A program made the position numbers and the translations under genes. Shown here piece by piece: positions 14,732 through 21,792 of a stretch of DNA of 21,835 nucleotides (position 1 is the stretch's first letter; each line of letters begins with the position of its first letter). Source of the DNA: CAZTVF01 sp964616985 (GTDB lineage Bacteria; Planctomycetota; Phycisphaerae; SM23-33); NCBI GenBank assembly GCA_964616985.1, contig CAZTVF010000088.1:1-21835 (forward strand). The letters are read 5' to 3'. The notes below the pieces were generated by a model that was not told where the DNA came from, did not search any database, and was given only the letters and a program-made list of their open reading frames with translations.

Positions 14732-15570
14732 GTGTGCACCTTGGCCACAAAACGCCGGATCATCCAGTGGGCGAGCATGTTGATCGCCAGGATCGCCAGG
14801 ATCAGCACCGCCGCCGTGGCGTACGCGTTGCTCATGCTGATGCCCTCGCGCGACAGGATGTAAAAATGAAGCGCCAGCGTCCGCGATGAATCGAACACCG
14901 TCTGCGGGTAGCCCAGGGCCGAGCCCGATGTCAGCATGACGGCGGCCGTCTCGCTGATGCTCCGCCCGATCGACAGCACGATGCCCGTGCCGATGCCCGG
15001 CAGAGCGCTCTTGAGCACCACCCGCGTGACCATCTGCCACTGCGTGGAACCCAGGCCGTACGCCACGTCGCGGAAGGAATGCGGCACGGCGCGGATCGCC
15101 TCTTCGCTGGTGCGGATGATCGTCGGCAGCACCATCAGCGCCAGCGTCAGTGAGCCCGACAGGATCGAGAACCCCATCCCCAGCGTGATGCCGAAGAAGA
15201 CGAAGCCGAACAAGCCGAAGATGATCGACGGGATGCCCGCCAGGCAGTCGGCCCCGAAGCGGATGACGTCCGTGACGCGACCCTCGCGGGTGTACTCGGT
15301 AAGGTAGATGGCCGTGATCACGCCGACCGGGGCGGCGATCAGCACGGCCAGGCCGGTGATCCACAACGTGCCCAGGATAATCGGCAGGATGCCGCCGCTG
15401 CGCCCCATGCTGTGAGGCGACTCGGTCAGAAAGCCCAGCGTCACCTGCCCCAGCCCGTGATACAGGATGTAGCCGATGATGAAGACGAGCACGCCCATGG
15501 TCGCCCCGGCCAGCGTCCACAGGATGCTGACGGCGATCTTCTGCGTGCGGGCGGGCGAGAAGAACCTCAT
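14728..15570 (-). CDS. pstA: Phosphate ABC transporter permease PstA
   Basis: A 280-residue inner-membrane permease with about six hydrophobic segments. The first spans residues about 12-38 (ILWTLAGATMGVLVFIIGYIL) and the last about 245-265. The cytoplasmic EAA-like coupling loop reads AYGLGSTQWQMVTRVVLKSALPGIGTGIVL and is followed by SIGRSISETAAV, as in PstA. The start is the ATG at 15570, which overlaps the pstC stop by four bases, and its own stop overlaps the pstB(2) start in the same way, so translation of the three genes is probably coupled. With PstC it forms the phosphate channel that docks the two PstB subunits. Confidence 0.95.
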   Translation of the reverse strand: MRFFSPARTQKIAVSILWTLAGATMGVLVFIIGYILYHGLGQVTLGFLTESPHSMGRSGGILPIILGTLWITGLAVLIAAPVGVITAIYLTEYTREGRVTDVIRFGADCLAGIPSIIFGLFGFVFFGITLGMGFSILSGSLTLALMVLPTIIRTSEEAIRAVPHSFRDVAYGLGSTQWQMVTRVVLKSALPGIGTGIVLSIGRSISETAAVMLTSGSALGYPQTVFDSSRTLALHFYILSREGISMSNAYATAAVLILAILAINMLAHWMIRRFVAKVHT

Positions 15571-16433
15571 CGCGCGCCCGCCTTTCCGCCGCGCCGGCGC
15601 GAGACGACCATCGCGATGGTGTTGAGCACCATGATGATCACGAACAGGACCACGCCGGTGGCGAACAAGGCCTTGCGGTGGTCGCCGGCGGAGTAGGACA
15701 TCTCGATGCCGATGTTGCTGGTGAGCGTTCGCACCGGTGCCAGGATGCTGTCGGGCATGTCCAGGGCGTTGCCCGCGACCATGATCACGGCCATGGTCTC
15801 GCCGATGGCCCGGCCCATGCCCAGGATGATCGCGGCGACGATGCCCGAGCGGGCGGCCTTGAGCATCACCATGCGGGTGGTCTGCCACTCGGTGGCGCCC
15901 AGGGCGATGGCGCCCTCGCGGTAGCTTCGCGGCACGGCCTGCAGCGCATCGACGGTGATGCTGGTGACGGTGGGCAGCATCATCACGCCCAGCACGATCG
16001 AGGCCGCCAGCACCGATAGTCCCCATCCGCCCATCGTCGTGCGGATGAAGGGCACCAGGATCACCACCCCGATGAAGCCGTACACCACCGACGGGATGCC
16101 GGCCAGCAGCTCGATGCCGGGCTTGAGGATGGACACCGCCTTGGGCGGGCAGAATTGCGTCAGCACGATCGCGCACGCCAGCCCCAGCGTGCCGCCCACG
16201 ACCATGGCCCCCAGCGTCACCTCCAGCGAGCCCACGATCATCGGCAGGATGCCGAAGCTGGGGTGCTTGTCGGTGGGGTACCAGTCGCTGGAGGAGATGA
16301 AATTCCACACGCCCACCTTCATCATGATGGGCAGGCCTTCCTTGAAGATGAAGGCCGTGATCAGCGCCAGGCCGGAGATGGCCGACATGGCCACCGCCAG
16401 CAGGCCGAGGCTAATCAGCTTTTCGCGTTTCAC
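15567..16433 (-). CDS. pstC: Phosphate ABC transporter permease PstC
   Basis: A 288-residue inner-membrane permease with about six transmembrane segments. The first is at residues about 7-30, followed by a periplasmic loop with SSDWYPTDKHPSFGILPMIVGS, the usual PstC 'W.P....FG..P...G' motif. The coupling loop reads AIALGATEWQTTRMVMLKAARSGI, followed by LGMGRAIGETMAV. The start is the GTG at 16433, 23 bases inside the pstS gene, with no strong ribosome-binding site, so translation is likely coupled to pstS. The tail is short and basic (SRRRGGKAGAR), consistent with a cytoplasmic C-terminus. Confidence 0.95.
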   Translation of the reverse strand: MKREKLISLGLLAVAMSAISGLALITAFIFKEGLPIMMKVGVWNFISSSDWYPTDKHPSFGILPMIVGSLEVTLGAMVVGGTLGLACAIVLTQFCPPKAVSILKPGIELLAGIPSVVYGFIGVVILVPFIRTTMGGWGLSVLAASIVLGVMMLPTVTSITVDALQAVPRSYREGAIALGATEWQTTRMVMLKAARSGIVAAIILGMGRAIGETMAVIMVAGNALDMPDSILAPVRTLTSNIGIEMSYSAGDHRKALFATGVVLFVIIMVLNTIAMVVSRRRGGKAGAR

Positions 16434-17289
16434 TGATCTTGACCAAACCTTCCGTCTCGAGCATCGCCTGGCTCCTGGGAGACAACACGAAATCCACGAA
16501 CGCGCGGGCCGCGGGCGACAGCGCGTGCCCCCGGGCCGTCACGAACAGAAAAGGCCGCCGCAGCGGGTAGCTCTCGTTCACGATGTTCGCCGATGTGGCC
16601 TCCACCGCCTGCACCTGGCCGCTCTTTTTGTCCTTCGTCGCGACCTTGAGCGTCTTGAGCCCGCTCACCAGCCCCAGCGACATGTAGCCGATCGTGCCTG
16701 GATCGTTTGTCACCAGTTCCTTCACCGCGCCGTTGGATTCCTGCGTGACGGCCTTGCGGCTGATCCGCTTGTCGTGCATGACCAGCTTCTGGAAGGCCTC
16801 GCGCGTGCCGGAGCCCTCCTCGCGGGTGATGATGCGGACAGGGCCGGCCTGGCCGCCGACCTGCGACCAGTCGGTGACCTTGCCGGAGAAGATATCGCTG
16901 ATCTGCTCCAACGACAGTTCGCTCAAGGGGTTGCCCGGGTGCACTACGACGGCCAGGCCGTCCCAGGCGATGACGATCGGGGCGTAGAGGGTGGTTTCGT
17001 CGGGCGTCAGGGCCCGCGAGCACATGCCGATCTCGGCCATGTGATCGGCCACCGCCTGCAGGCCGGCGGTGGACCCGCCCCCGAGCACCTCGATCTGGCA
17101 GTTGGGGTCGAGCGGGTTGAACTCCTCCGAAAGCATCTCGGCAAAGGGCAGGATGGAGGTCGAGCCGATCGCCTTGACCGCCGACGTCTTGGCCGAGCGG
17201 CAACCGCCCATCGCCAACAGCCCGCACAGGGCCATCGCCACGGTCAGATACTTCAAGCTACTCGCCGGAATTTGCATTGTCCCCATCAT
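16411..17289 (-). CDS. pstS: Periplasmic phosphate-binding lipoprotein PstS
   Basis: A protein of about 292 residues that captures phosphate outside the membrane and hands it to PstCA. A signal peptide ending in LLAMGGC suggests a lipoprotein (Cys30 from this start), although Met-Gly-Gly is not an ideal lipobox. Phosphate-contacting segments are conserved: AIGSTSILPF near the mature N-terminus, MCSRALTPDE, and ITREEGSGTREAF. The exact start is uncertain: ATGs at 17289, 17286 and 17277 and a TTG at 17298 are all in frame, and none has a strong ribosome-binding site (GGGG lies close to 17277). It is the first gene of the pst operon, with a Pho-box-like sequence 20-40 bases upstream. Confidence 0.93.
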   Translation of the reverse strand: MMGTMQIPASSLKYLTVAMALCGLLAMGGCRSAKTSAVKAIGSTSILPFAEMLSEEFNPLDPNCQIEVLGGGSTAGLQAVADHMAEIGMCSRALTPDETTLYAPIVIAWDGLAVVVHPGNPLSELSLEQISDIFSGKVTDWSQVGGQAGPVRIITREEGSGTREAFQKLVMHDKRISRKAVTQESNGAVKELVTNDPGTIGYMSLGLVSGLKTLKVATKDKKSGQVQAVEATSANIVNESYPLRRPFLFVTARGHALSPAARAFVDFVLSPRSQAMLETEGLVKISETRKAD

Positions 17290-17309
17290 CGCGCCCAATC
17301 TGCAGCTAT

Positions 17310-17326
17310 TGTTAAGGAAGTATTAA
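17310..17326 (-). promoter_or_regulatory. Pho-box-like direct repeat upstream of pstS
   Basis: On the minus strand TTAATA (17326-17321) and TTAACA (17315-17310) are separated by five bases, an 11-bp period. TTAACA repeats with that period are the binding pattern of PhoP in Bacillus, and PhoB boxes share the 11-bp spacing. The site lies in an AT-rich island just before pstS, where a phosphate-starvation regulator would bind. Only two repeats are clear; a third position is poor. Confidence 0.5.
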
Positions 17327-17364
17327 GATTGCGCTAGGACGGACAGCCGAACCTGAGCCCGATC

Positions 17365-17407
17365 GGTGCCACCCCCAAACTCGTTTGGGGGTGAGAGAAC
17401 GACCACG
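17365..17407 (-). repeat. CCCCCAAAC dispersed repeat, copy B
   Basis: The core ACCCCCAAAC-TC-GTTTGGGGGT (17371-17392) is a perfect 10-bp stem with a two-base centre. On the minus strand the flanks (CGTGGT.GTTCTC and GGTGGCACC) match copy A at 11998-12039, which shows that the repeat unit is about 43 bp rather than the palindrome alone. Confidence 0.8.
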
Positions 17408-17493
17408 AAGTACCCTGGGCGTCCTCGGTCAATTCGATCGAGTTCACGTTCCGGATCGGTGGCGGCGGTCGGTGCTACGTGCATTGTCGCGGT

Positions 17494-17518
17494 GCATGGA
17501 TCACTGAAGTGACCATGC
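17494..17518. repeat. Single imperfect hairpin
   Basis: GCATGGATCACT and AGTGACCATGC pair with one bulged A around the two-base centre GA. It is roughly midway between the pst and nfeD operons and could be an operator-like dyad or a stray repeat. Confidence 0.45.
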
Positions 17519-17550
17519 CTGGGGGCGCTGATGCGCATCGGGAGTCGGTG

Positions 17551-17587
17551 GGTGTTCTAACCCCCAAACGAGTCTGGGGATGGCACC
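17551..17587 (+). repeat. CCCCCAAAC dispersed repeat, copy C
   Basis: GGTGTTCTA, CCCCCAAAC, GAGTCTGGGG and ATGGCACC follow the same order as copies A and B, with one stem mismatch (A against C). It ends 40 bp before the putative nfeD -35 box. Confidence 0.7.
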
Positions 17588-17626
17588 GAATGACGTGAAT
17601 CGCTGAGGCTTCGCGAAAGATGGTGG

Positions 17627-17655
17627 TTGAGGAATGGGTCCGGCAGACGTACAAT
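17627..17655 (+). promoter_or_regulatory. Candidate promoter giving a near-leaderless nfeD mRNA
   Basis: TTGAGG (17627-17632, four of six) and TACAAT (17650-17655, five of six) are exactly 17 bp apart. Transcription would begin seven to nine bases later, at about 17662-17664, on or next to the ATG at 17664. The ATG at 17634 would then lie within the promoter and not be transcribed from it. Confidence 0.5.
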
Positions 17656-17663
17656 CTGAAACC

Positions 17664-19352
17664 ATGGCAGAAGCAGGGGCACCATCTCGTCATCGTATCA
17701 CCCTGGCGATTGTCTGTTTCGCCCTGGCCGCAGGCCTATGGAGTGCCGCCGGAGCGCAAGAACCCACCGCCAGACCCTCGCCCTCCCCGCGTGCCGCCAC
17801 GCGCCCCGCCGCGGCGCCGGCCGATGCGATCATCGTGCCCGAGGGCTGGTTCCGACGCATCGAGCCCAAGATCCCCACGCCCAAACTGCCCGATGAGATC
17901 ACCCGGGCGTTTGTGATTCCTGTCCGCGAGCCCATCACCATGAAGACTTCCTACGCCATCGAGCGGAAGATCAAGCGATGCCGGCGGAGCGGGGCCCAAC
18001 TGGTCATCTTCGATTTCAACACGCCCGGCGGGCGAAGCGATGCCATGACCCGCATCGCCGAAGACCTGATCATGGACAACCTCCGCGACGTCTATACCGT
18101 CGCGTACGTCAACCCCAACGCCTACAGCGCCGGGGCCGTCATCGCCCTGGCCACCAACGAAATCGTCATGTCGCCCACCGGCAAGATCGGCGACGCCATG
18201 CCGATCATGATCGGCACCGACGGATCGCTCCAGCCGCTGCCCAAGGAAGAGCGGGGTAAGGTTGAATCCTTCGCCCGCGTCGAGATCCGCAGCATCGCCG
18301 AGCAGCGAGGCCGCAACGCCGACCTCGCCGAGGGCATGATCACGCTTTCGATCGAGATCTGGCTGATCCGCCATCGCACGACCGGAGAGCTCAAACTCGT
18401 CAACGCCGACAAGGTGCGAGGCCGCATCGGCAACGCCCCCGCCTCCACCCAGCCGGCGATGGCGGAGAACTCGGCCGAGGACTGGAGCCAATGGTCCTAC
18501 GTGAGGACCATCGACGACGCCACCACGCTGGCGACCCGCACCGCCGACGAATCGCTGAGCATCGGCCTGTCCACGCATACGTTTGCCTCCATGCAAGACC
18601 TGTTGAAGTTCTACCACGTCGCGGCCGAGGCGGTGGTGCTGGAGGACACCTGGTCGGAGACGCTGGTGGAGTTCCTCACCTCCCCGGGCCTGGTGAGCGT
18701 GCTGATGCTCGTGGGCATCATCTGCATCTACATGGAATTTCAGCATCCCGGCCTGATCCTGCCGGCCGTCATCGGCGGGCTGTGCTTCGCCATCATCTTC
18801 GGCGGCCACTACCTCAGCGGCATGGCCGAGTGGTGGGACATCGCCCTGTTCGTGCTGGGCGTGGTGCTGATCGTGGCCGAGTTGTTCCTGCCCACCTTCG
18901 GCCTGCTGGCCATTGCCGGCGGCCTGTGCTGCATCATCGGCCTGCTGTCGCTGGCCGTGCCGCTGGGGCCCGACAAGTGGCCCATCCCGCGGACGGACAT
19001 GGACTGGGCACTATTCAACGACATGGCCGTGCCCATGGGGCTGGCGATCATCGGGGCGTTCTTCGCGATCCTGCTGATCGCCCGGCACCTGCCGCGCCTG
19101 CCGCTGGCCGGCCGCCTGTTGCTGGCCCCCATCCAGACGGAGCCCGATACGTCGCTGACCAACGACTCGCCCGTCCGCCGCCTGCGGGCCGGCGACGTGG
19201 GGGTGGTCGAGGCCTCGTGCAGGCCGGTCGGCAAGGTCCGCTTCGGCAACGACCTCGTCGACGCCGTCACCGAGGGCGCCATGGTCGAAGCGGGCGCCCG
19301 CGTCCGCGTCTTGCGGCGCGAGGGCAACCAGGTGTTCGTGGAGAAGGTTTGA
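17664..19352 (+). CDS. Long NfeD protein: ClpP/SppA-like serine protease domain plus membrane and OB-fold domains
   Basis: A 562-residue membrane protein of the NfeD1b class, which works with flotillin-like proteins. Residues 1-31 are a signal peptide (RHRITLAIVCFALAAG, cleavage likely after AGA), followed by a Pro/Ala/Thr linker. The protease-like domain (about 80-260) has FDFNTPGG (117-124) and VNPNAYSAGAVIALA with the predicted nucleophile S155. A Lys at about 199 in GKVESFA, just before IAEQRGRN, is a candidate general base. Four to five hydrophobic segments lie at about 345-470, and a C-terminal OB-fold follows (about 485-562: RRLRAGDVGVVEA... VRVLRREGNQVFVEKV). I prefer the ATG at 17664 because the upstream ATG at 17634 overlaps the putative promoter and has GAGGA with no spacing. 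The next gene begins one base after the stop. Confidence 0.9.
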   Translation: MAEAGAPSRHRITLAIVCFALAAGLWSAAGAQEPTARPSPSPRAATRPAAAPADAIIVPEGWFRRIEPKIPTPKLPDEITRAFVIPVREPITMKTSYAIERKIKRCRRSGAQLVIFDFNTPGGRSDAMTRIAEDLIMDNLRDVYTVAYVNPNAYSAGAVIALATNEIVMSPTGKIGDAMPIMIGTDGSLQPLPKEERGKVESFARVEIRSIAEQRGRNADLAEGMITLSIEIWLIRHRTTGELKLVNADKVRGRIGNAPASTQPAMAENSAEDWSQWSYVRTIDDATTLATRTADESLSIGLSTHTFASMQDLLKFYHVAAEAVVLEDTWSETLVEFLTSPGLVSVLMLVGIICIYMEFQHPGLILPAVIGGLCFAIIFGGHYLSGMAEWWDIALFVLGVVLIVAELFLPTFGLLAIAGGLCCIIGLLSLAVPLGPDKWPIPRTDMDWALFNDMAVPMGLAIIGAFFAILLIARHLPRLPLAGRLLLAPIQTEPDTSLTNDSPVRRLRAGDVGVVEASCRPVGKVRFGNDLVDAVTEGAMVEAGARVRVLRREGNQVFVEKV

Positions 19353-19353
19353 A

Positions 19354-19848
19354 ATGACAACGACTGTTGCGCTGATCGTGTTCTGCATGGTGGCCGGCAT
19401 GCTGCTGGTGCTGGCTGAACTGCTCACGCCCAGCTTCGGGCTGATTGCTTCGCTGGCACTGGCCGCCTTCGGCGGCGCGATCTGGCTATCATTTGGCATC
19501 TCGGCCACACTGGGCTGGACGATGCTGGTCACCGTGCTGGTGGGGCTGCCGTTTTACCTGTGGTTCCTTGTGCGGGCCCTGCCCCACCTGCCCGGCGGGC
19601 GGTCGCTGTTCCTTAAGCAGACGCCCGTCAGCACCGCCACCGGCGCCCCGGACGCCGAACTGCACAAGGCGATGATCGGCAAGATCGGCACGGCCGAGAC
19701 GATGCTGCGGCCGGGCGGGGCGGTTCGCATCGAGGGCAGACGCGTCGACGCGCAGGCCGAGGGCGGCATGATCGAGGCGGGTGAAACCGTGAAAGTCGTC
19801 GCCGCCGATATGGCCAACGTCATCGTGCGGCGCGTAACGAAGGAATAA
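19354..19848 (+). CDS. Short NfeD-family membrane protein
   Basis: A 164-residue protein with two to three hydrophobic segments (about 5-27, 30-50 and 52-74) and a C-terminal OB-fold domain (about 100-162: AMIGKIGTAETMLRPGGAVRIEGRRVDAQAEGG... VKVVAADMANVIVRRV). This is the short, protease-less NfeD form; the OB-fold is thought to contact the flotillin partner. It begins one base after the long NfeD gene, with AAGG upstream inside it, and precedes floA by 20 bp. Having both a long and a short NfeD beside FloA in one operon suggests they act in the same membrane complex. Confidence 0.9.
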   Translation: MTTTVALIVFCMVAGMLLVLAELLTPSFGLIASLALAAFGGAIWLSFGISATLGWTMLVTVLVGLPFYLWFLVRALPHLPGGRSLFLKQTPVSTATGAPDAELHKAMIGKIGTAETMLRPGGAVRIEGRRVDAQAEGGMIEAGETVKVVAADMANVIVRRVTKE

Positions 19849-19868
19849 CCAGAAAAAAGGATTCGAAT

Positions 19869-20930
19869 ATGAACATGATGATTGCGGAGACGAGCGCTTG
19901 GCAGGTCGCACAATGGGTGGCCATGGGCATTGGCGGCCTGATCATCCTGATGATCCTGCTGATGGTGGGCAGCGCGTTTGGCTACTGGGTGCAGGCGCTG
20001 TTTGCCGGGGCCAAGGTGACCATCGGCGAGCTGATCGGCATGAAGATGCGGAAGGTGGACCCGCGGGTGATCGTGCTGTCGAAGATCCAGGCCGTCCGGG
20101 CCGGGCTGGCCATCACCACCACGGCCCTGGAGAGCCACTACCTCGCCGGCGGCCGCGTCCGCAACGTGGTCATTGCGCTGATCGCCGCCGACCGCGCGAA
20201 CATCAACCTGGACTGGAAGCTGGCCACCGCGATCGACCTGGCCGGGCGCGACGTGCTGGACGCCGTGCAGACGTCGGTGAACCCCAAGGTGATCGATTGC
20301 CCCAATCCCGCCACGGGCAAGGTCACCATCGACGGCGTGGCCAAGGATGGCATCCAACTCAAGGCCCGCGCCCGCGTGACCGTGCGAACCAACATCAACC
20401 AGCTCGTCGGCGGCGCCACCGAGGAGACCATCATCGCCCGCGTGGGCCAGGGCATCGTGGCGGCCATCGGCTCGGCCGAGACGTACAAGTTCGTGCTCGA
20501 ACGCCCCACCGCCATCAGCAAGCAGGTGCTGGAGGCGGGCCTGGATGCGGGAACGGCCTTCGAGATCCGATCGGTCGACGTGGCGTCGGTGGAGGTGGGC
20601 GAGAACATCGGCGCCAAGCTGCAGGCCGACCAGGCCCAGGCCGACATGCGCCGCTTCGGGGCCGAGGCCGAGAAACGCCGCGCCATGGCCATGGCCCGCG
20701 AGCAGGAAATGCAGGCCCTCGTCCGCGAGAACCGCGCCAAGGTCGTGCTGGCCGAGGCGGAGATCCCGATGGCCATCGCCGAGAGCTTCCGCAAGGGCAA
20801 CCTGGGCATCATGGACTACTACCGCCTCAAGAACATCCAGGCCGACACCACGATGCGCGAGAGCATCGGCGGCGGCACGGGCGGCGGCGGCAAGGATAAG
20901 GACAAGGAAAACCCCTCGAGCGGCACATGA
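19869..20930 (+). CDS. floA: Flotillin-like protein FloA
   Basis: A 353-residue membrane scaffold of the FloA (YqfA) family, which forms foci in the inner membrane and influences lipid order and the activity of membrane proteins. A hydrophobic hairpin-like segment (about 17-50: GIGGLIILMILLMVGSAFGYWVQALFAG) inserts in the membrane. The family motif GAKVTIGELIGMKMRKVDPRVIV follows, then the SPFH-like domain to about residue 235, with TRVTVRTNINQLVGGATEETIIARVGQG-like sequence. Residues about 240-300 are a charged Ala/Glu/Arg-rich helix (EAEKRRAMAMAREQEM), and the tail is Gly/Lys/Asp-rich. AAGGA lies eight bases before the ATG. It is the third gene of the nfeD operon and overlaps the fourth by four bases. 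Confidence 0.95.
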   Translation: MNMMIAETSAWQVAQWVAMGIGGLIILMILLMVGSAFGYWVQALFAGAKVTIGELIGMKMRKVDPRVIVLSKIQAVRAGLAITTTALESHYLAGGRVRNVVIALIAADRANINLDWKLATAIDLAGRDVLDAVQTSVNPKVIDCPNPATGKVTIDGVAKDGIQLKARARVTVRTNINQLVGGATEETIIARVGQGIVAAIGSAETYKFVLERPTAISKQVLEAGLDAGTAFEIRSVDVASVEVGENIGAKLQADQAQADMRRFGAEAEKRRAMAMAREQEMQALVRENRAKVVLAEAEIPMAIAESFRKGNLGIMDYYRLKNIQADTTMRESIGGGTGGGGKDKDKENPSSGT

Positions 20931-21547
20931 TGAACTGGATGAACCTACTGGCGGCGCGCGGCGACAGCGAGGGTGACTGGGTCCGGATCGTCCTGATTGT
21001 CGTCGCGCTGGCGATCGGCCTGATCGTCAAGCTGATCAAGGCGGCGATCGAGCGGGCGAAGCAGGCGCCGCGACAGCCGACCCCGCGGCGGGCCGAGGAA
21101 AGCTGGCAGCAGTCGCAGCGGCAGCAGGCGGACGAGGATGAACAGGAGCTGCCCCAGCAGGAGCAGGCCGAAGAATGGGAGCCGTGGCAGCCGCAGGAGC
21201 CCGCCCGCCACCCGCACCCGCCGGCGCAGCCCGCGCGACGAATGCACGCCCCGCCGCCCCCGCCGCTGAACGCTCAGCGCGAGCAGACGCTGAAGGAACA
21301 TCTGGCCGCCAAGGGGAACAAGGTGCAGGAGCGGGTTCGCCGCACGGCCCACACGTTGGAACAGTTGCAGGCGGCCGCCCAGCTGCGGTCGACCGCCCGG
21401 ACGCGGCAGCTGGAACGCGAGCCACAGGCGGCCCCGCCGGTGAAGATCGTGCTGCGAACCGTCGCCGACGCCCGCTCGGCAATCCTCTACAGCGAAGTCA
21501 TCGCCCCCTGCAAGGCCCTGAGGCAGGCGCCGGAGATGTGGGACTAG
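20927..21547 (+). CDS. Small one-pass membrane protein with Gln/Glu/Pro-rich linker, function unknown
   Basis: A 206-residue protein that I cannot assign to a named family. A short N-terminal segment precedes one hydrophobic helix (about 19-38: VRIVLIVVALAIGLIVKLIK). A long Gln/Glu/Pro/Arg-rich, probably disordered region follows (about 45-115). Then comes a basic helix (about 115-160: REQTLKEHLAAKGNKVQERV) and a conserved-looking C-terminus, VADARSAILYSEVIAPCKALR. That last motif resembles an '.AR.AI..REIL.PP.ALR' tail I associate with planctomycete membrane proteins, from memory only. The ATG at 20927 overlaps the floA stop (ATGA), so translation is likely coupled and the product may be an accessory of the FloA/NfeD complex. 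Confidence 0.8.
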   Translation: MMNWMNLLAARGDSEGDWVRIVLIVVALAIGLIVKLIKAAIERAKQAPRQPTPRRAEESWQQSQRQQADEDEQELPQQEQAEEWEPWQPQEPARHPHPPAQPARRMHAPPPPPLNAQREQTLKEHLAAKGNKVQERVRRTAHTLEQLQAAAQLRSTARTRQLEREPQAAPPVKIVLRTVADARSAILYSEVIAPCKALRQAPEMWD

Positions 21548-21554
21548 GAATTGT

Positions 21555-21582
21555 GGATTTCGGATTGCGGATTGCGGATTGA
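21555..21582 (+). repeat. Heptad tandem repeat GGATTKM
   Basis: Four consecutive heptads: GGATTTC, GGATTGC, GGATTGC, GGATTGA. The word GATTG continues irregularly downstream. The array starts eight bases after the last stop codon. Confidence 0.8.
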
Positions 21583-21792
21583 AGAGCGAGGCGACGATTG
21601 AGGATTGGCGATTTTCGAATTGTCGATTGAACAGATCAGCGTTGCCGAGCGTGTGCGCAACCGTAAATGTAAACTGCAATTCCTGATTCTTACGTATCTG
21701 CGTTAATCTGCGTCTATCCCTGCTGCCCCTTCGCACTTCGCGTTCTGCCAGAGCCGCATGGTGCTCCGCTCCTCAATCCGCAATCCGCAATC
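21563..21792. repeat. Inverted copies of the heptad array flanking about 178 bp
   Basis: Bases 21563-21588 and 21767-21792 are reverse complements over 26 bp with one mismatch (20 perfect, one mismatch, then GAGCG). The 178 bp between them have no open frame. The layout is like a small non-autonomous element or a decayed hairpin. Confidence 0.7.

Larger units (their letters stand above)
17338..17626. other. Non-coding gap between pst promoter region and nfeD operon
   Basis: About 290 bp with no supported gene. It contains two CCCCCAAAC repeats (17365-17407 and 17551-17587) and an imperfect hairpin at 17494-17518 (GCATGG-A-TCACT pairing with AGTGACCATGC, one bulged A). The two flanking operons diverge from here. 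Confidence 0.65.

Noticed and set aside
14732..15520. An upstream extension of the pstB(2) frame as a fusion protein
   Set aside because: The extension runs through pstA in another frame and is Arg/His/Gly-rich; the ATG at 14731 overlaps the pstA stop as a normal coupled start.
17494..17518. The hairpin as an intrinsic terminator or small RNA
   Set aside because: It has no T-tract, and it lies between divergent operons where no upstream transcript would need to end.
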